Part shown: positions 35,878-49,530 of the stretch, in pieces | Numbering within the stretch: position 1 is the stretch's first letter | How the letters are laid out: each line of letters opens with the position of its first letter | Origin: Ehretia macrophylla | Lineage: Eukaryota; Streptophyta; Magnoliopsida; Boraginales; Ehretiaceae | Assembly (NCBI GenBank): GCA_037974665.1 | Contig: CM075768.1 | Coordinates: forward strand, 11,151,001 to 11,215,000 | Length of the DNA stretch: 64,000 nucleotides | Reading direction: 5' to 3' | Position numbers and translations under genes: made by a program | Notes under the pieces: generated by a model | The model's database searches: none | Told to the model about the DNA's origin: nothing | What the model saw: only the letters and a program-made list of their open reading frames with translations

Positions 35878-37384
35878 TGTCAGGAATCATACTGGGTATT
35901 TAAAATTTTACAATAACGCAGTGGAATTAAAACAAATTAAATACTAGTATCTGTTCACGACTTAATATGCAAATTTAATTAAAACATAATTATCACATAA
36001 TTATTATTAGAGATAGACAATTCGAATACCTCTACGAAGTCGGGTCTAATGCGGATTTTGATATGCTCAAGCTTCCCATGCGTGAAGCCTCCAAAAGTCT
36101 CCACACGAAGCTCTTCAATTAATCAGCTAAATTCCCCACTTAAGATTTTAGAGAAAAAGAACTTTTTATGACAAATGATTTGTGCTATCTTTTCAGGTTT
36201 GTCATAACCTCATATATAAGAATCACCCAGCCAGTTAGGTCTAGCTTTTGGGCCAGTCCCAAACACTAGTCTTGGATTATAAAATTGATCTGACTAGAAC
36301 CCAATTCTAGTTAGACTTATAATCCAATTAAATTAAATTAGACACACCAATTTAATTAATTTTTTTTCGCTGATTAATTATCAAACTTCATTGTGTGTGA
36401 CTTTTCGGGTTCACGATTAATCGGTAGCAGAGAATCATTAATCTAATTAATCATTTAAATTAGAACCTTTCTACTTTAACTATTTTCACAAATTACGAGT
36501 GACGCCTAGTAATATATCGTAATTTCTCAATTAATGATGAAGTGGATATACGAACCCAAGACATATAATAAATTCATTATGTCAGTCTTGTCTCGGTTAA
36601 GTATGAGCCATGGAAAGGAAGTCAAACTCATGGTCTTAACCAAATGACTAAATTTAATTAATTTAGCAATCCATAAATAAATCATGGAACAGTTTCCACT
36701 GAATCATCTCGGCCAAGGATTTCTGATTGCTCAATTAATTAGATCTCATAGGACCCCTTAGTCGACGGATCCTTTAATGGATAATCACGCTTCCATGCAT
36801 AGACGAACCACAACCACTAATCACTTAATCTCATCCATAGATAGAATCAGATTATTTCGTAATTGTAAATCATGGCGTCCATGCACGAGGTGACCATGAT
36901 ACCTCAGGTCTAAGGAATTATCATACGTGCTCATTATAAATATATGTTTATATAGATCATTGACTAATCATGTGATCTTATATATGACAGCGGTCAAGTC
37001 CAGTTGCCTATTCATCAATAGTACTTACATAATTACTAAAACAATATGAGTCTCATTGTCCTTTCTTCTCATTGGCATCATATGTCAATCAAGGTAGTAA
37101 CTTGTGGACTGATCTATCCGAATAAGTCAATACCCAATTTAGTCATTCCACGATTAGGAACATTTTCTAGAATTTATCAATTAATCGTGAATTTTGACTC
37201 TCATATTCTTAACCACTTTAAGAATGAAATCCACTTGATAATTCTATGGACTTTATTTAACAATTAATATATTTAATCATAATTATATAAAACGGCCCAT
37301 TCATTAAATAAAATAAATGAATAAATAGGTAATACAATAAATATGTCCCAAAGTTAATTGGCTCTTAGGGCACAAACTCTAACA
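35878..37384 (-). repeat. Copia C 3' LTR (minus-strand sense)
   Basis: The LTR is 1507 bp. On the minus strand it starts TGTTAGAGTTTGTGCCC and ends ATTCCTGACA. It is preceded on that strand by the purine tract CAAGTAGGGGTT. Confidence 0.8.
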
Positions 37385-37398
37385 AACCCCTACTTGTA

Positions 37399-40300
37399 CT
37401 AAAGCCAATTAATATGGTATCTTTTACCCATCTTCTCAAGATGCCGCTCAAGGGATTGTAATGTTAAGGCCTTAGTTAGTGGGTTAGCCTTGTTGTTGAT
37501 TGATGCTATTTTCTGCACTATAATGTCGCATCTTCCCATTATCTCACGAATGATGTGGTATCATCTTTCAACATGCTTGGACTTTTAGTGAGACCTCGGT
37601 TCCTTAGCTTGTGCTATGGCTCCATTATTGTCACAATATAAGGGTAATGTCGACTCAATGGAAGGAACCGCTTCTAATTCTAAGATGAACTTCTTTATCT
37701 AGACAGTTTCCTTTGCAGCATCCAATTTTGCATTATATTCAGCTTCTGTAGTGGAATCAGTAGTCGTACTTTGCTTTGAGCTTTTCCAACTGACTGCCCC
37801 TCCATTACATGTGAAGATGAATCGTGATAAGGACTTTCGATCATCGACGTCAGACTGAAAATCTGAGTCCGTGAAACCTTCCAACTTCAATTCTCCTCAT
37901 CCATACACCAAGACCATATCTCTTGTTCTTCTTAAGTACTTGAGTATGTTCTTAACTGTTATCCAGTGTTCTTCACTTGGATCTTACTGATATCTGCTGG
38001 TAACACTTACAACATGTGCGATATCAGGTCTTGTACACAGTATGACATACATAAGACTTTCAATTGTTGAAGTGTATGAGACCTTATTCCACATTTCCAT
38101 TTCTTCAGGAGATTTAGGGCTCATAGCCCGAGAAAGATGAATGTCATGTCTAAAAGGTAATAATCCCCTTTTAGGGTCTTGCATGTTGAACCTCTTCAAC
38201 ATTTTATCTATGTACATGCCTTGGGAGAGACCTATTAATCTCTTTGATCTATTTCTATAAATCCATATTCTTAGGATATAGGTGGCTTCTCCAAAATCTT
38301 TCATGGAGAAAGTGTTTGATAACTAGACCTTTATAGTTGACATCATGCCGACATCATTTCCTATTAGCAATATGTCATCCACATAAAACACAAGGAAAAT
38401 GATTGCCTTTTCATTAACCTTTTTGTATACACATGGTTCATTTTCATTCTTAATGAATCCAAACGACTTTATTACTTCATCGAAATGAATGTTCCAGCTC
38501 TTTGATGCTTGTTTTAGTCCATAAATGGATCTTTTAAGTTTACACACTTTATGACTCTTATCATTGGATTCAAAACCTCTAGGCTGTTCCATATAAATAT
38601 CCTCTTCAATGAAGCCATTCAAGAAGGCTGTTTTGACATCCATCTGTCATATTTCATAGTTGTTATGTACGATATGGCCAATAAAATTCTAATGGATTTA
38701 ATCATGGCCACTGACGAGAAAGTCTCCTCATAGTCAATCCCTTGTCTTTGACGAAAACCTTTCGCCACTAGCATTGCCTTATAAGTCTCAATCTTTCCAT
38801 CTACACATCTCTTTCTCTTGTATACCCATTTGTACCCAATAGGTACAATACCTTAAGGAGGGTCTACAAGGTTCCAGACTTTATTGGTGTACATGGAATC
38901 CATCTCTGATTTCATGGCTTCAATCCATTTTCTTGAGTCAATATCTGACATAGCTTCCTCATAGTTGACCGGATCATCCATATGATCACCATCACCTACA
39001 ACAAATAACTCTTCTGCTGAATCATGAAGATAGCTATATCGAGCTGGAGGATGTAGAGTCCTCACTGACCTCTAGATTGGTACTAAAACCTCGGGTTTTT
39101 ATTGAATGAGTTCGTTATCCTGGAGTTGTTTGGTTGGTGGTTCAGTGAACTCTTCACTAAGCCCTACTTTTCTTCCTATTCCTCCTTCTTGAATGAACTA
39201 TTCTTCCAAGAACTAGGTGTGTCTACTTACAAATACCCTTTGATCAGTATGGGAGTAAAAGTTGTAACCTAACGAATCTTTAGGATAACCAATGAATCTG
39301 ACCTTGTCGGATCTTGCCTCTAGGTTATCGGATTTTAGTTTCTTGACGAATGTGGGACAACCCCATATCCTAACATGCTTAAGACTAGGTTTCCTATTGT
39401 ACCATATCTCATATGGTGTACTTGAAACTGATTTAGAGATAACACTGTTCAAGATGTACAGTATTGTAAGAAGGGCATGTCCCCACAAACTAATGGGAAG
39501 ATCTGTATAACTCATCATTGATCGAACTATGTCTAACAAAGTTCGATTTCTCCTTTCGGAGACTTCATTGAGTTATAGTGTTGCATGATGAGTTAATTGA
39601 GTGATAATGCCATTTTCTTTGAGATAGTTTTGGAATTCATCACTGAGGTATTTGCCTCCATGATCTGATCGTAAGGCTTTAATTCTCTTCCCAGTTCGAT
39701 TCTTTACTTTTGCTTTAAATTCTTTGAACTTTTCGAAAGACTCAGACTTGTATTTTATTAGATACACGTACCCATACCTTGATAAATCGTCGGTAAAGGT
39801 AATGAAGTAGTTAAAACCTCTTCGAGCCGTTTCACTAAATGGCCTATACACGTCGGTGTGTATTAATTCTGACCCTTTGACCTTGTCCTTCAAAAGGAGT
39901 TTTGGTAATCTTTCTGAGAATGAAGGAATCACACGTTGGGAATAGATCTGACCCACAATTGTTGATCAAACCCTCTTTCACCAATTGGTCAATCCTCTTT
40001 TCTCCTATGTGGCCTAGCCTTAGGTGCCATAATCTTTTAGGATTAATGGGGTCTCTAGGTCTTTTAATAGTATTCATATTCATATATTGCTCACTGATTT
40101 TTTCATCACGCTTAACATCAAGTATGTAAAGCCCACTCACTAGTTTACCAATCCCAACACACTTATTTCTAAAATAAATCATACATCCATTTATTGTAAA
40201 GTCAAAATGATAACCATCCAAAACTAATGCAGAAATAGAAATAATGTTCTTCACGACACTCGGTAAAAACAAAAAATTGTTCAATACTAATGAAAAACTA

Positions 40301-41292
40301 GATGGCATAATAATGCATCATGACCCAATAGCGTATGCAGTAACTGTTGCTCTATAACCCACTTTCAAGACGATATTGCCCTCTTCTAGAAATCTACTTC
40401 TCTCCAGATCCTGTACAGAAGTACAAAGATAAAAAGTCGTACTGATGTCTAACACCCATCAACTAGAATCAGCGGTAATCGAAAGATTAGTTTCAAACAT
40501 GAGCAAATGTGACATACTTGATGGAGCCTTTCCCTTTCCCATCAAACTCTTGTGGGACTCCGGACAATTCTTTTTCCAATGTCCCTCATTCTTACAATGG
40601 AAACACTTTTCTTGTTTTCCTAGTCCCTTCTTTTTCTTGGACACACCTCCATTAGACTTTCCCTGAGGGGTTTTCTTCTTTTTCAGCTTCTTAGCTGAGG
40701 AAGAAGCGACTGCAAGAACCATCTCCTTTTTTTTCCCCTTGTTATGCCCCTGATATACAACCAATATGTTTAAGAGCTGGGGTCATTCATTTGGAAGTTG
40801 ACAATCAAAAGGTGAAATGATTTTGGTAAAGACTGGAGTATGAGATTAGTTTGTAAGTTCGAATCCATCTGGAATTCCAAGGATTCAAGACGCTCGATTA
40901 AACCGATCATCTTAAGAACATATGCATTCACATATGATCCTTCAGTCATCCTTATTCAGAACAATTCCCTAGATATCTCATATCTAGCCACTCTATTTTT
41001 CACACCATACAACTCTTGCAAGTGCGTGATGATGGCAGTGACATCCTCCATGTCTTCATGTTGGCATTGGAGCTCATTTGTCATAAAAGCCAAGACATAG
41101 CTCTTAGCCTTTAATGCATCATCTTGCCATTTCCTCCTCAGTTGCCTCTTCATGAAACTCAGCAGGAAGCGGACCATCAAGGACATACTCAATTTTCTCG
41201 GAGCCTAAAATGATTTTCAAATTACGGAACCAGTCAACAAAATTTGGTCAAGTCAAGCAGTTCTTATCAAGGATGCTAGCAAGAGGATTCAT
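37399..41292 (-). pseudogene. Copia C gag-pol relic
   Basis: Reading the minus strand, the start is ATG at 41292 (MNPLASILDKN). Gag remnants (40956-41192) follow, then a zinc knuckle CFHCKNEGHWKKNC (about 40561-40607), GAG-pre-integrase LWHLRLGHIGEKR with a damaged second half (39844-40308), integrase (39573-39956, RSDHGGKY), RT (37984-39065; MDVKTAFLNGFIEE near 38640, YVDD near 38380) and RNase H (SDSDFQSDVDDRKS near 37870) to TAG at 37399, just before the PPT. Frame changes and stops separate nearly every block. Domain order and length (about 3.9 kb) are complete for Copia, so decay is by point changes rather than deletion. Confidence 0.88.
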
Positions 41293-41566
41293 ATTGAATA
41301 ATATAGCTGTAGAAAATATTTAAATATTTATTAGAAACTTTGTATTACTTATAACCATTAGATTTTGGGCTTTAAATCAAATAGTGCCCTCACTAAATTT
41401 TTTTCGAATCTCATACTTCCCTAGTGAGACACAGAAAACTAAGTCTAGTCTTCTTAGTGGGATGGGGGGCCCATCTACTTTAGGTCTACCTCACTCAACT
41501 AATTATTGGCAAAAATAAAACAAACAGATGAATAATACTTATCCAATATATCTCATACAAATTTCA
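41293..41566 (-). other. Copia C leader remnant
   Basis: This non-coding stretch upstream of the Copia C gag start (minus sense) is cut at about 41567 by the Copia D LTR. It contains a GGGATGGGGGGCCC run near 41458-41471. No PBS was recognised. Confidence 0.45.
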
Positions 41567-42941
41567 ACTATTTAAGAATAATCTATTTTTCCAACAGTGA
41601 AAAAAATTATCTTAAATATCTCAGCAGTCTTCGAGACTTTAATTAATCAATTAATTACATAATCCAATATCTTGATAATTCTCAAAATAGAAACTCCTTC
41701 CCAAAATGGAAAGTCTATTTTGATTCTAACCGTCAAAAGATTATATCATCTCTCAAAATAATATATCTTAACTAAGTATAGATACTTAACAAGGTAGATG
41801 GCTAGAAGAAAGACCAAAGACATAATTAACCTTTATTCTGGAAATAAATAAAATATTCTCGCTAGTCCCTTAGCAATACTTTACCATCTCAACCAAGTTT
41901 ATTCCACTAAAAGACTTCGGTTGCACTCAAGGATAATTACTGTAAGTACATGAGTCAGTCAATTTATACATGACGCTCTGTCTTTTGACCAACTAAGTAT
42001 TATATTGACCATAATGCCCCTCTATACTCACTTATAGCCAAAGATAGGTTCCCAAAGTGTACTATCACCTCTTTGATTACATCTTATCTCCTTAGAACCT
42101 CTAATCCACAATCCAACCATCATTCTGAAGTTATCCACTAATCTAAGGGAGCTACCCTTAAGTGTAACATTCAATACCACAAGTGTTACTGCGGCCACAG
42201 ATTCAGGATGATCTAGCTTGGATCATTCTAAGGGAGTGATTAATGTATAGACTCCTTATTGCATATGCACGTCCCTTCTAATGAAGTCCTATACACCCAA
42301 ACCACAGAGTAGGTGATCTAACTATTAAGACCACACCCATAATGGATCAAAGTACAAGCACTCAACTTCGTCGGTTTATCCACATATGCTCAAGATTGAG
42401 AGCTATAGTCTACTTAGAAGCTTGTAGGTTTAGGTAAACTATTTCTTTGATAGTACGTATTCAGAGCTCATACTTACGGGGTCCGTCCAATGCATACACA
42501 TGCATAAGTGTAATAAGTTTAGAACAAATCCATGATCAAGGTAGATCATCCTTCTCCAAAAGAAAACTTACTCCACTATGACTTCTACCATAGTAAAGCG
42601 CCCAACTTTACCACTTTTTCCAAAGTTACTTTGCTTATTCAAGTTACCATGACTTAGACCTTCTATGCGTAACCACCCCACACTTAAGTCACTCATTGAA
42701 ATGAGGACCTTTATATTCACACACACACATACACATACACACACACACACATACACATACACACACACACATACACACACATACACACACACACACACAT
42801 ATATATATCTATGTCAATCCACATAATGAGAGAAATATGCCCATATGAATATGATGACACTAATTAATTTATTGCAAACCATCCAGATGTTCTAATGACT
42901 AAGCGCTAGTGGTCTTTTGGGCATACCAATCCCAACAGACT
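41567..42941 (-). repeat. Copia D 3' LTR (minus-strand sense, truncated)
   Basis: This segment is collinear with about 52066-52506 plus 54963-55862. It lacks the last 700 or so bases that the partner has (51312-52065). It includes a CA-rich microsatellite at 42717-42800. Confidence 0.85.
42717..42800. repeat. CA-rich microsatellite in Copia D LTR
   Basis: ACACAC/ATACAC repeats followed by a short TA run. The frame across it encodes only Cys/Val repeats and is not a gene. Confidence 0.95.
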
Positions 42942-43303
42942 CCCACTTGCACAAAAGAGCACAGTCTGACCCTCACTGACTCAATGTCTACAAAAAATAC
43001 ATTTCTTCAAAAAAGTCCTTGTTAGAGGATTGGTTAATAGATATTGCAAAGGCCATTCCATCACCAAAACTCTTTACTAAAAAGAATTCCTAGATTAGTG
43101 AAACTTCTCTCAGTGAATCCTGCCTTCCCACGATCCCTACTTAAATGCTTATATTATATTATTTATCTTGGTAGAATAACATACAAGTTTTCATTCTCCG
43201 AAGATACTAGAATATATGATTTCCCACTACCAAGTGAACTTGTCTTGAATTGGACTAAAAATTAGCCACATGTTCCCTCCTTAATATATCTACCTTTGGC
43301 TTA
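42942..43303 (-). other. Copia D 3' interior with polypurine tract
   Basis: On the minus strand, GCAAGTGGGAGTC (42942-42954) abuts the LTR start at 42941 and is the PPT. The rest is degraded interior sequence with no readable domain. It is cut at 43303 by a solo LTR. Confidence 0.65.
43299..43303. other. Probable target-site duplication of the 3.5-kb solo LTR (left copy)
   Basis: GCTTA here and ACTTA at 46814-46818 match at four of five bases. Confidence 0.6.
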
Positions 43304-46300
43304 TGTAACGACCCCACTACTCAACCATTCTCAGGACTAGCTAGAGGGTCTGTGCAAACAAAACCATACTCATTCATTTGTACATATCCAATATATAGAA
43401 GATAAACTAGGTTGTTATGTGTATTATAAAGCTCTTCCTGATACAACTGGGATTACAGACCTTCCAACTACCAGACCCTACGTACAGCAAAATGAGTCTG
43501 GTTAACTATCACCCTTATTCATACATATGACCGTAGTAAACAACATAGATAGTCATACAGGGACCGAATCCTATATCTACTAACACATCGTTGACTATAA
43601 TATCATAGACTAGCTTATGTGGTATGTCATAATCTACAGAATCTTCATCATAGAGATAGTGGTGATGCACAATAATGTCAAAATTCCTCGGAATGTGGTG
43701 ATCCAGGTTCTCCAACAAACAAAACAGGCACATTTTCACTAGCTGGTTCTACTATCTCTTCAGTTTCTCCTGAAATAGGGGGATGAAATGGTCGTGAGCT
43801 CAAAAGAACTCAGTGCGGGGAAGTAATCAGGGAAGTTTTGAAAACGTTTTCGAGCTTTTGAAAACCATGATGCAATGCAATTCAAGTATATCAATATGTA
43901 AGTAACATTTACAAATCATGTTGCAAAGGATACATTTTGTCTTCACTTCTCAAGGTGGCCGGCCGAATCAAGATCTCAACTTTTTATCTCTCCCAAGAGG
44001 GTACTCCGGATTGTACCCAAAACCTATGACCCAATTCTCCAAGTGTGGAAATCACCAAGCGAGAGAGGGAATAGGAACACGATAGTCACGGGAGCACTGG
44101 CAAGTCCTATGCCGCCTGCCTGGCATTCGTGACCGCTATCGTGCCTGAGGTTGCAACCCACAATTCCAATAACACACAAGCATGCACGTGTAATCATATA
44201 ACACACAGTAGATAGCGTTTTAATAAGCACGTATATGGGGATCAACAAAAGAGGTTATCCCGGACAGACACAAAATATAATCATTTTTCGGTAACTCTAA
44301 TGAGATAGTAGCTTGTAAGAGTAGATTTAATAATTTCACTCATTGTTGTCAATTAAAATGCCCAGTTATTACTATTTTGGTTGATAATCAGCAAGTGGTT
44401 TTAACAACAAGGCAGATAACCCTTAATTTGTTGAAACCCTAATTAACTGAGCATTTATGTTAAATTGAGCACTTATGTTAACTTAGGGCTTATTTATGTA
44501 ACTGCTTATCTAACTTTTAAATTAACTACTACTTAATTTATTAAACTCATTAATAGTGAACCCTTAATTTATTTATTTCATTTGTAATAATTCCTGTATC
44601 GGTCTATTACTTGACTACATTCAACTTTAGTGTATTTTCTAATTAGTACATATATCAACAGTAAACATTTTAGCTAATGCCTTTACGTAATAAGCATTGA
44701 ACGTGTATATACGTGTATGAAGTAAAACTTAGCATCCTCTATTCAGTAAAACATATAAAAGAATAACCTTACTTATAACAAATAAAAGATTTAATAATGC
44801 TTTTAAATTAAATACCCGCACCTTAATTATTTTGAAGACTACGGGCTGCTTGGTTAAGTTTTCTTTGAAACAAAACTAATAAGTTAAGCGTAGCTTTCAT
44901 GTTATTTGTAACACCAAAGAATAACAGTGTTAACACAACCTCACATGTATAACAATATGTACCCGCACCTGTTTGTTGATGCTTTGCTATGCACACGGAA
45001 AAGAAAAACTAAACTACTGAAAGGTATGTTTTTAACTTAACTTTGTTTTCTATATGTATCCAACAAGACACGCGCATCCCTTATATAGGCACTCCAACCC
45101 GATCTAATTGGTTCCTACGGGTGGGGTCAATGATAATAACTATAGCTATAGAATAGCTTAAGCAGGCGGCTGCGTGCCTCACTCAAGAGATGTTAACTAC
45201 ATGCAAGCTCGTGGAGATGGACAGCAAGACTGGAATAAAGATAAGGTGAGTGATAATCTTGCTGACTAAGCAGAAGTGGCTGATGTTAATTGTTGCACTG
45301 TTACTTCGCAAAAGCACAATATTGTGCATGCAATCTCCAACGTTTCCAGCTGAAGCCATCTTGCAGTCTAGTGTACTATTGTGGCTTGGCTATTACGCTG
45401 TTAATGGTGGCACGATGATGATCCAGCAGCCTGCGTGTTCTAAATGTTCTTGCGACATGACACCACGCACAGTAAAGGGCTGTTCCCATGGAAATGAATG
45501 CCAGCGTTTCTAAGCTATTGATAGATGATAATGATAATGCTAACCAAGGTCATTTGGAAGATTATTGGTGCAGGTTGATAGTGCTGTTGCACTACTTTAG
45601 CAGACTGCTTATTGAGAAGCTTGGTGGTGCAAATTACAAAACATGGTTATCAATTAAATTACTACGGTGGTAAAATTATTTATGAATACTTTCTTGGCCT
45701 AGTGAACCGTTGTCCTAAATTTTTAAATTTAATGAACCAACATTTCTCAGTTGTCCAACTGCTTTCAGTAAAAGACTCAATAAAATTTATCCAAAACTAC
45801 TGTCTCAATAGATTCTAATATCCCTAATCATTTATTTGTACTTAACAATCTAACTAATACCATTAACCAATGAAACGATCCAAGTAAATTTTGCTTAACT
45901 TATTTTCGTAGGCTAAAGTTGCTATCTAGCTAACTTATCTATAGTCCCTATCTATTTAGGGTATTTGCTAATATATAGCCGTATCCATTTATCTATAGAT
46001 TTCCCAATACTCCAGCACAATTTATTTTAACTGTAGTGGATCTGGTACTATTAATTCTTAAATTACTAATATTATATATTTTTCGTAATTCCTAACTTTT
46101 TATATACCTTCTACTATTCTTTATCCAAATAAATCAGATATATATATACTTAAAGATTTTATAAGTTAAGTGAAGGATAATATACCAAAATTTCCATTGT
46201 TTTGCTATTATGATTACTATATTAATTATATAAAGATACAATCCTAGTGTGTATATTATAATTAACTGAGCGTTCAATTATATCAAAAGATATTTTATTC

Positions 46301-46813
46301 TAATCCCACTACTACATTATCCTAGTAAGCTATATCCCAATAATTTTATTATTTTTTAGGTTGACTAATACCCAATTGTTTGGTACTTCCATTACCTTTC
46401 ACCAAATATTTTCATGTAAATCTAATATAGTTCAAAGACTTTATAAATTAGAGGTTAACTAATTATAACCCTTTAATAGTAGGCTAAATGTTAACCCTAA
46501 AGTGAAACAGTTTACCTAATTCCCTTCTTTCATTCCCCAAGCTAATCCATTTCATTTTATTTTCCAGCAATTCCTAGGACATATCCCTGCTTAGCAGTAA
46601 GGTCTCAATTAAATAAATTTAACAAATCTTAACTAAGTTCAATCAAACTAATAAAGTTACTAAATTCCAATAGTAGGTAAGGTAAGATCTGCAGTTTAAT
46701 TTTCTTTTAAATTGAAATGAATACTTAGTTTGATATGCTAATTTTAACACATATTCTTAAAATAAAAACAAATATATATATTACTACTCGGGACTTAGGT
46801 ACGGGTCCTTACA
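43304..46813 (-). repeat. Solo LTR of a gypsy-type element (3.5 kb)
   Basis: On the plus strand it reads TGTAACGACCCC...GGGTCCTTACA (3510 bp) and is flanked by GCTTA (43299-43303) and ACTTA (46814-46818). The sequence resumes at 46814 as expected if the insertion is removed. On the minus strand it begins TGTAAGGACCC and ends GGGGTCGTTACA, the form seen in Tekay/Del-type LTRs. It contains no gag, pol, PBS or PPT, so it is a solo LTR left by LTR-LTR recombination. Confidence 0.75.
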
Positions 46814-48599
46814 ACTTATGCTAATATTTCATTCTAGTAATCTCAAAGGAGATTAACCCCTAGAACATAGCTAACATATAGTAGGTTCATTTTAAGAAGT
46901 CAGTCAAACTTTTAAGGATCTATATCTAAACAGTTTAACTATTTTCTTTTCCAAACCATAACATCCACCAAAGTCTCGCTCAAAGTCAACGACTTCGACT
47001 GCTTCTTTGAAGATATTTTTGCCCTTTGTAATGGATTTCATCTGGTTCGAAACGTTGCAAGATTTCGGTTAAGGAATGTGACCTTGACATCTATCAGCCA
47101 ACTTTCTGCATTTAGCAATGGCTAAGAGCTCTTCTTATGAACTATAGTAGGGCTACTAGTGTGAAAGTCTCCACATGACTGATACTCTTATAAGAGTGTA
47201 CCTTTTTCATCACTAGTCTTACTGTCCTTGTCCATTAATCTCCTTTTTGTATTCTTGTTACACACTAAGGGTTCTACCCTTGTCTAAGTATAACTACAAA
47301 ATTCCAGACAAAAAGAATCCAAATCTTTCAACAACAACCGAGTCATTGTTTTTCGTCTTTAGTGGATAAGGCAAACTTGCATGGAAACTGTCCTGAGAGA
47401 CTTTCCAAATTAGTCTAATTGTCTCCTTACTCTCCCACTACGATGAGGCTCCATGGTACTTTAAGGAAATTTTTGTTTTATTCACTAATGCAGGTAAGGT
47501 GGAAGTTTCGAAAAACTTCCGCTTTTATAACTTATGAACATAATCCCTCATAAATGGATCATACCATCATTCTCTAAGTTTCTTAGCAAAATACTTATTA
47601 GTACCCTTTGCTTTTTAGAATGATGGAAATTCCACTTTTGTTCCCCTAGAATGATTCATTGAAACTACATATCTTGAACTTATAACCTCAGCCTGAAAGC
47701 TAAGCAGTTTAGCACTCAAGCCAGACGCCCTACATGTGAATATGCCTTATACTGGGCTTTCCAACCCAATCACACGTCTTAAGGAATCTTAAGTACTGAT
47801 CTTGAAGGCACTTGTTGTCAAGATCCGTGTGGCTGTTTCAATAATACTCAATCCCGATATGAGTGGAGTTTTGCAACTCAACATGGATTTACTCATATCT
47901 AATGAGTGTGATTTTGTTTCTTAGATACATTATTCCTTTGAGGAATGACAAGTGCAACCTTCTAAGACACATTCTCTGTTGTACATGATTACCAACCGAA
48001 CTCACCCAATAGGACTATTCTTTCTTGTTTTGGTGTACTCATGGATCTACCACATACACTAATGTGCACCAATCCAAACCTTCCTTACCCTATGCCTTAT
48101 GAAAAAAAATGACCTTTCGAACAACCTTCCTTTCAAACTAGATTCATATTGAGCTTGTGGTTTGAGATCTAATGAGCCCAAGGGCTCATCCTCAATCCAG
48201 ACTCTGAACCCATCTAGGTTCATATAGCCTTAATCATAGGTCTCACAAGTACTTGTTTATGGTGAAAAAAATCTATCTAAAAGAGATTAGAAAATTTCAG
48301 AATAATTGCATGTTAGAAATAGAGATAAGACAAAAATCATGCACACTTCCAGACTTCGAATAAAACTTCCATTAAATGAATAAAATACTTGAAAGTTATC
48401 AAAATAGTGCTTTTAAACAATTATCAAAATTTAAAACTGTAAATAGTTTGGACCACGATAAGATTGTCTTTGAAACAAATCTCTAAGTAACAAGATCATC
48501 TTCCAACAGCATTCGCCCAAACCATCACTCTTAAGCCCACGTCCAGAGTGATTCCCTCTTTACTTAGTCTCCCCGTTACCTGAAAGTCTTGCACAACAA
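46814..48599 (-). pseudogene. Copia D pol remnant (heavily degraded)
   Basis: Only a short reverse-transcriptase signature is readable on the minus strand: DVKVTFLNRNL at about 47060-47095, matching the DVKTAFLNG motif of Copia RT. Integrase, the YVDD box and RNase H are not found, so this pol is shortened as well as mutated. Its position between the PPT and gag of Copia D supports the call. Confidence 0.45.
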
Positions 48600-49530
48600 T
48601 GCAGTCACTGTTAGTATTTCTTGATTCTACTATCCATGATTCTGTAGAATCAACCACTACACTAGTTTCAACGATGTAAGTAAAGTCTGTACCTTTATTT
48701 TTCTTGGCTAGGTACTTAGGGCAGTTTTACTTCTAATGGTCTTTATAACCACATTCAAAGCACTTCCCCTTGGGCTTCCCTGCACCTTTCTTGTGTTTCT
48801 GCTGATGCTTTGGCCCATTATTAACCTAGCCATTCCCCTTCTTATTTCCTTGTTTCCCCTTATTCTAGGACTTCTTCCCTTTTGGGTTTCATCCAAAAGT
48901 GGATGCTTGGGCCATATGGGCTTGACCTTTGGGCTTCATGATTGTCTCAGCTGCTTGAAGTTTCTTCATAAGCTTAGAGAGCCCCATGTTCATCTTGCTT
49001 ATATTATAATTGAGCTTGAACTTTGCAAATGATTCAGGTAGTATCTCGAGAATCATATCGACCTTGCTGCCATTATTAATCTGGGCCCCCAAGACTTCTG
49101 CAAGGTTAAAATTGTCCATCATATTGAGAACATGTTCTCTGACGGACGTACCTTCTTCCATCTTGGCCGTCATGATTTCCCTCATAGCAACTTGTTTAGC
49201 AGGCCTATTCTTATTTGAGAATATTTCAAATAACGAGGTCATGATGTCTTTAGCAGTGTCTTTCTTATCATGTTGCACAAGCAGCATGTTAGACATAGAC
49301 TCTATCATATAGCACTTGGCTGTGCCATTTGCCCTCTGCCACTTATCATGAGCCTCTTTCTCAGCATCAGTAGAGTCATCCTTTAGTATAGGACATGGTT
49401 CAGTCAGAATATACTTGTACCCATCAACTGTGAGTACTATGTCCAACTTCCTATTTCAATCATTAAAATTCGGACCAGTCAACTTGTCATTAGACAGAAT
49501 GGCCGACAAGGGATTGAAAGAACCAGTCAT
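48600..49530 (-). pseudogene. Copia D gag, zinc knuckle and protease start (relic)
   Basis: On the minus strand the start is ATG at 49530 (MTGSFNPLSAILS), followed by a UBN2-type gag readable from 49446 to 48889 (LTVDGYKYILTEPCP, RANGTAKCYMIESM, EIFSNKNRPAKQ, HVLNMMDNFNLAEVLGA). A Lys/Gly/Asn-rich linker follows, then a zinc knuckle with two stops inside (CFECGYKDH...NC, about 48720-48766), and the protease start SWIVDSRNTN near 48630, where Arg replaces the active-site Gly of D-S-G. Six or more stops occur. Gag is the best-preserved part of this element. Confidence 0.85.

Noticed and set aside
42568..42798. Cys/Val-rich frame
   Set aside because: It is the translation of a CA microsatellite in the Copia D LTR. 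The same applies to frames at 55525-55786.
45250..45818. Three adjacent plus-strand frames
   Set aside because: They lie wholly inside the 3.5-kb solo LTR, overlap one another and match nothing I recognise.
47660..47740. tRNA-like stretch on the minus strand (box-B-like GTTATAAGTTCAAG)
   Set aside because: D and anticodon stems do not pair properly and no SINE body or tail is seen; at best a decayed relic.
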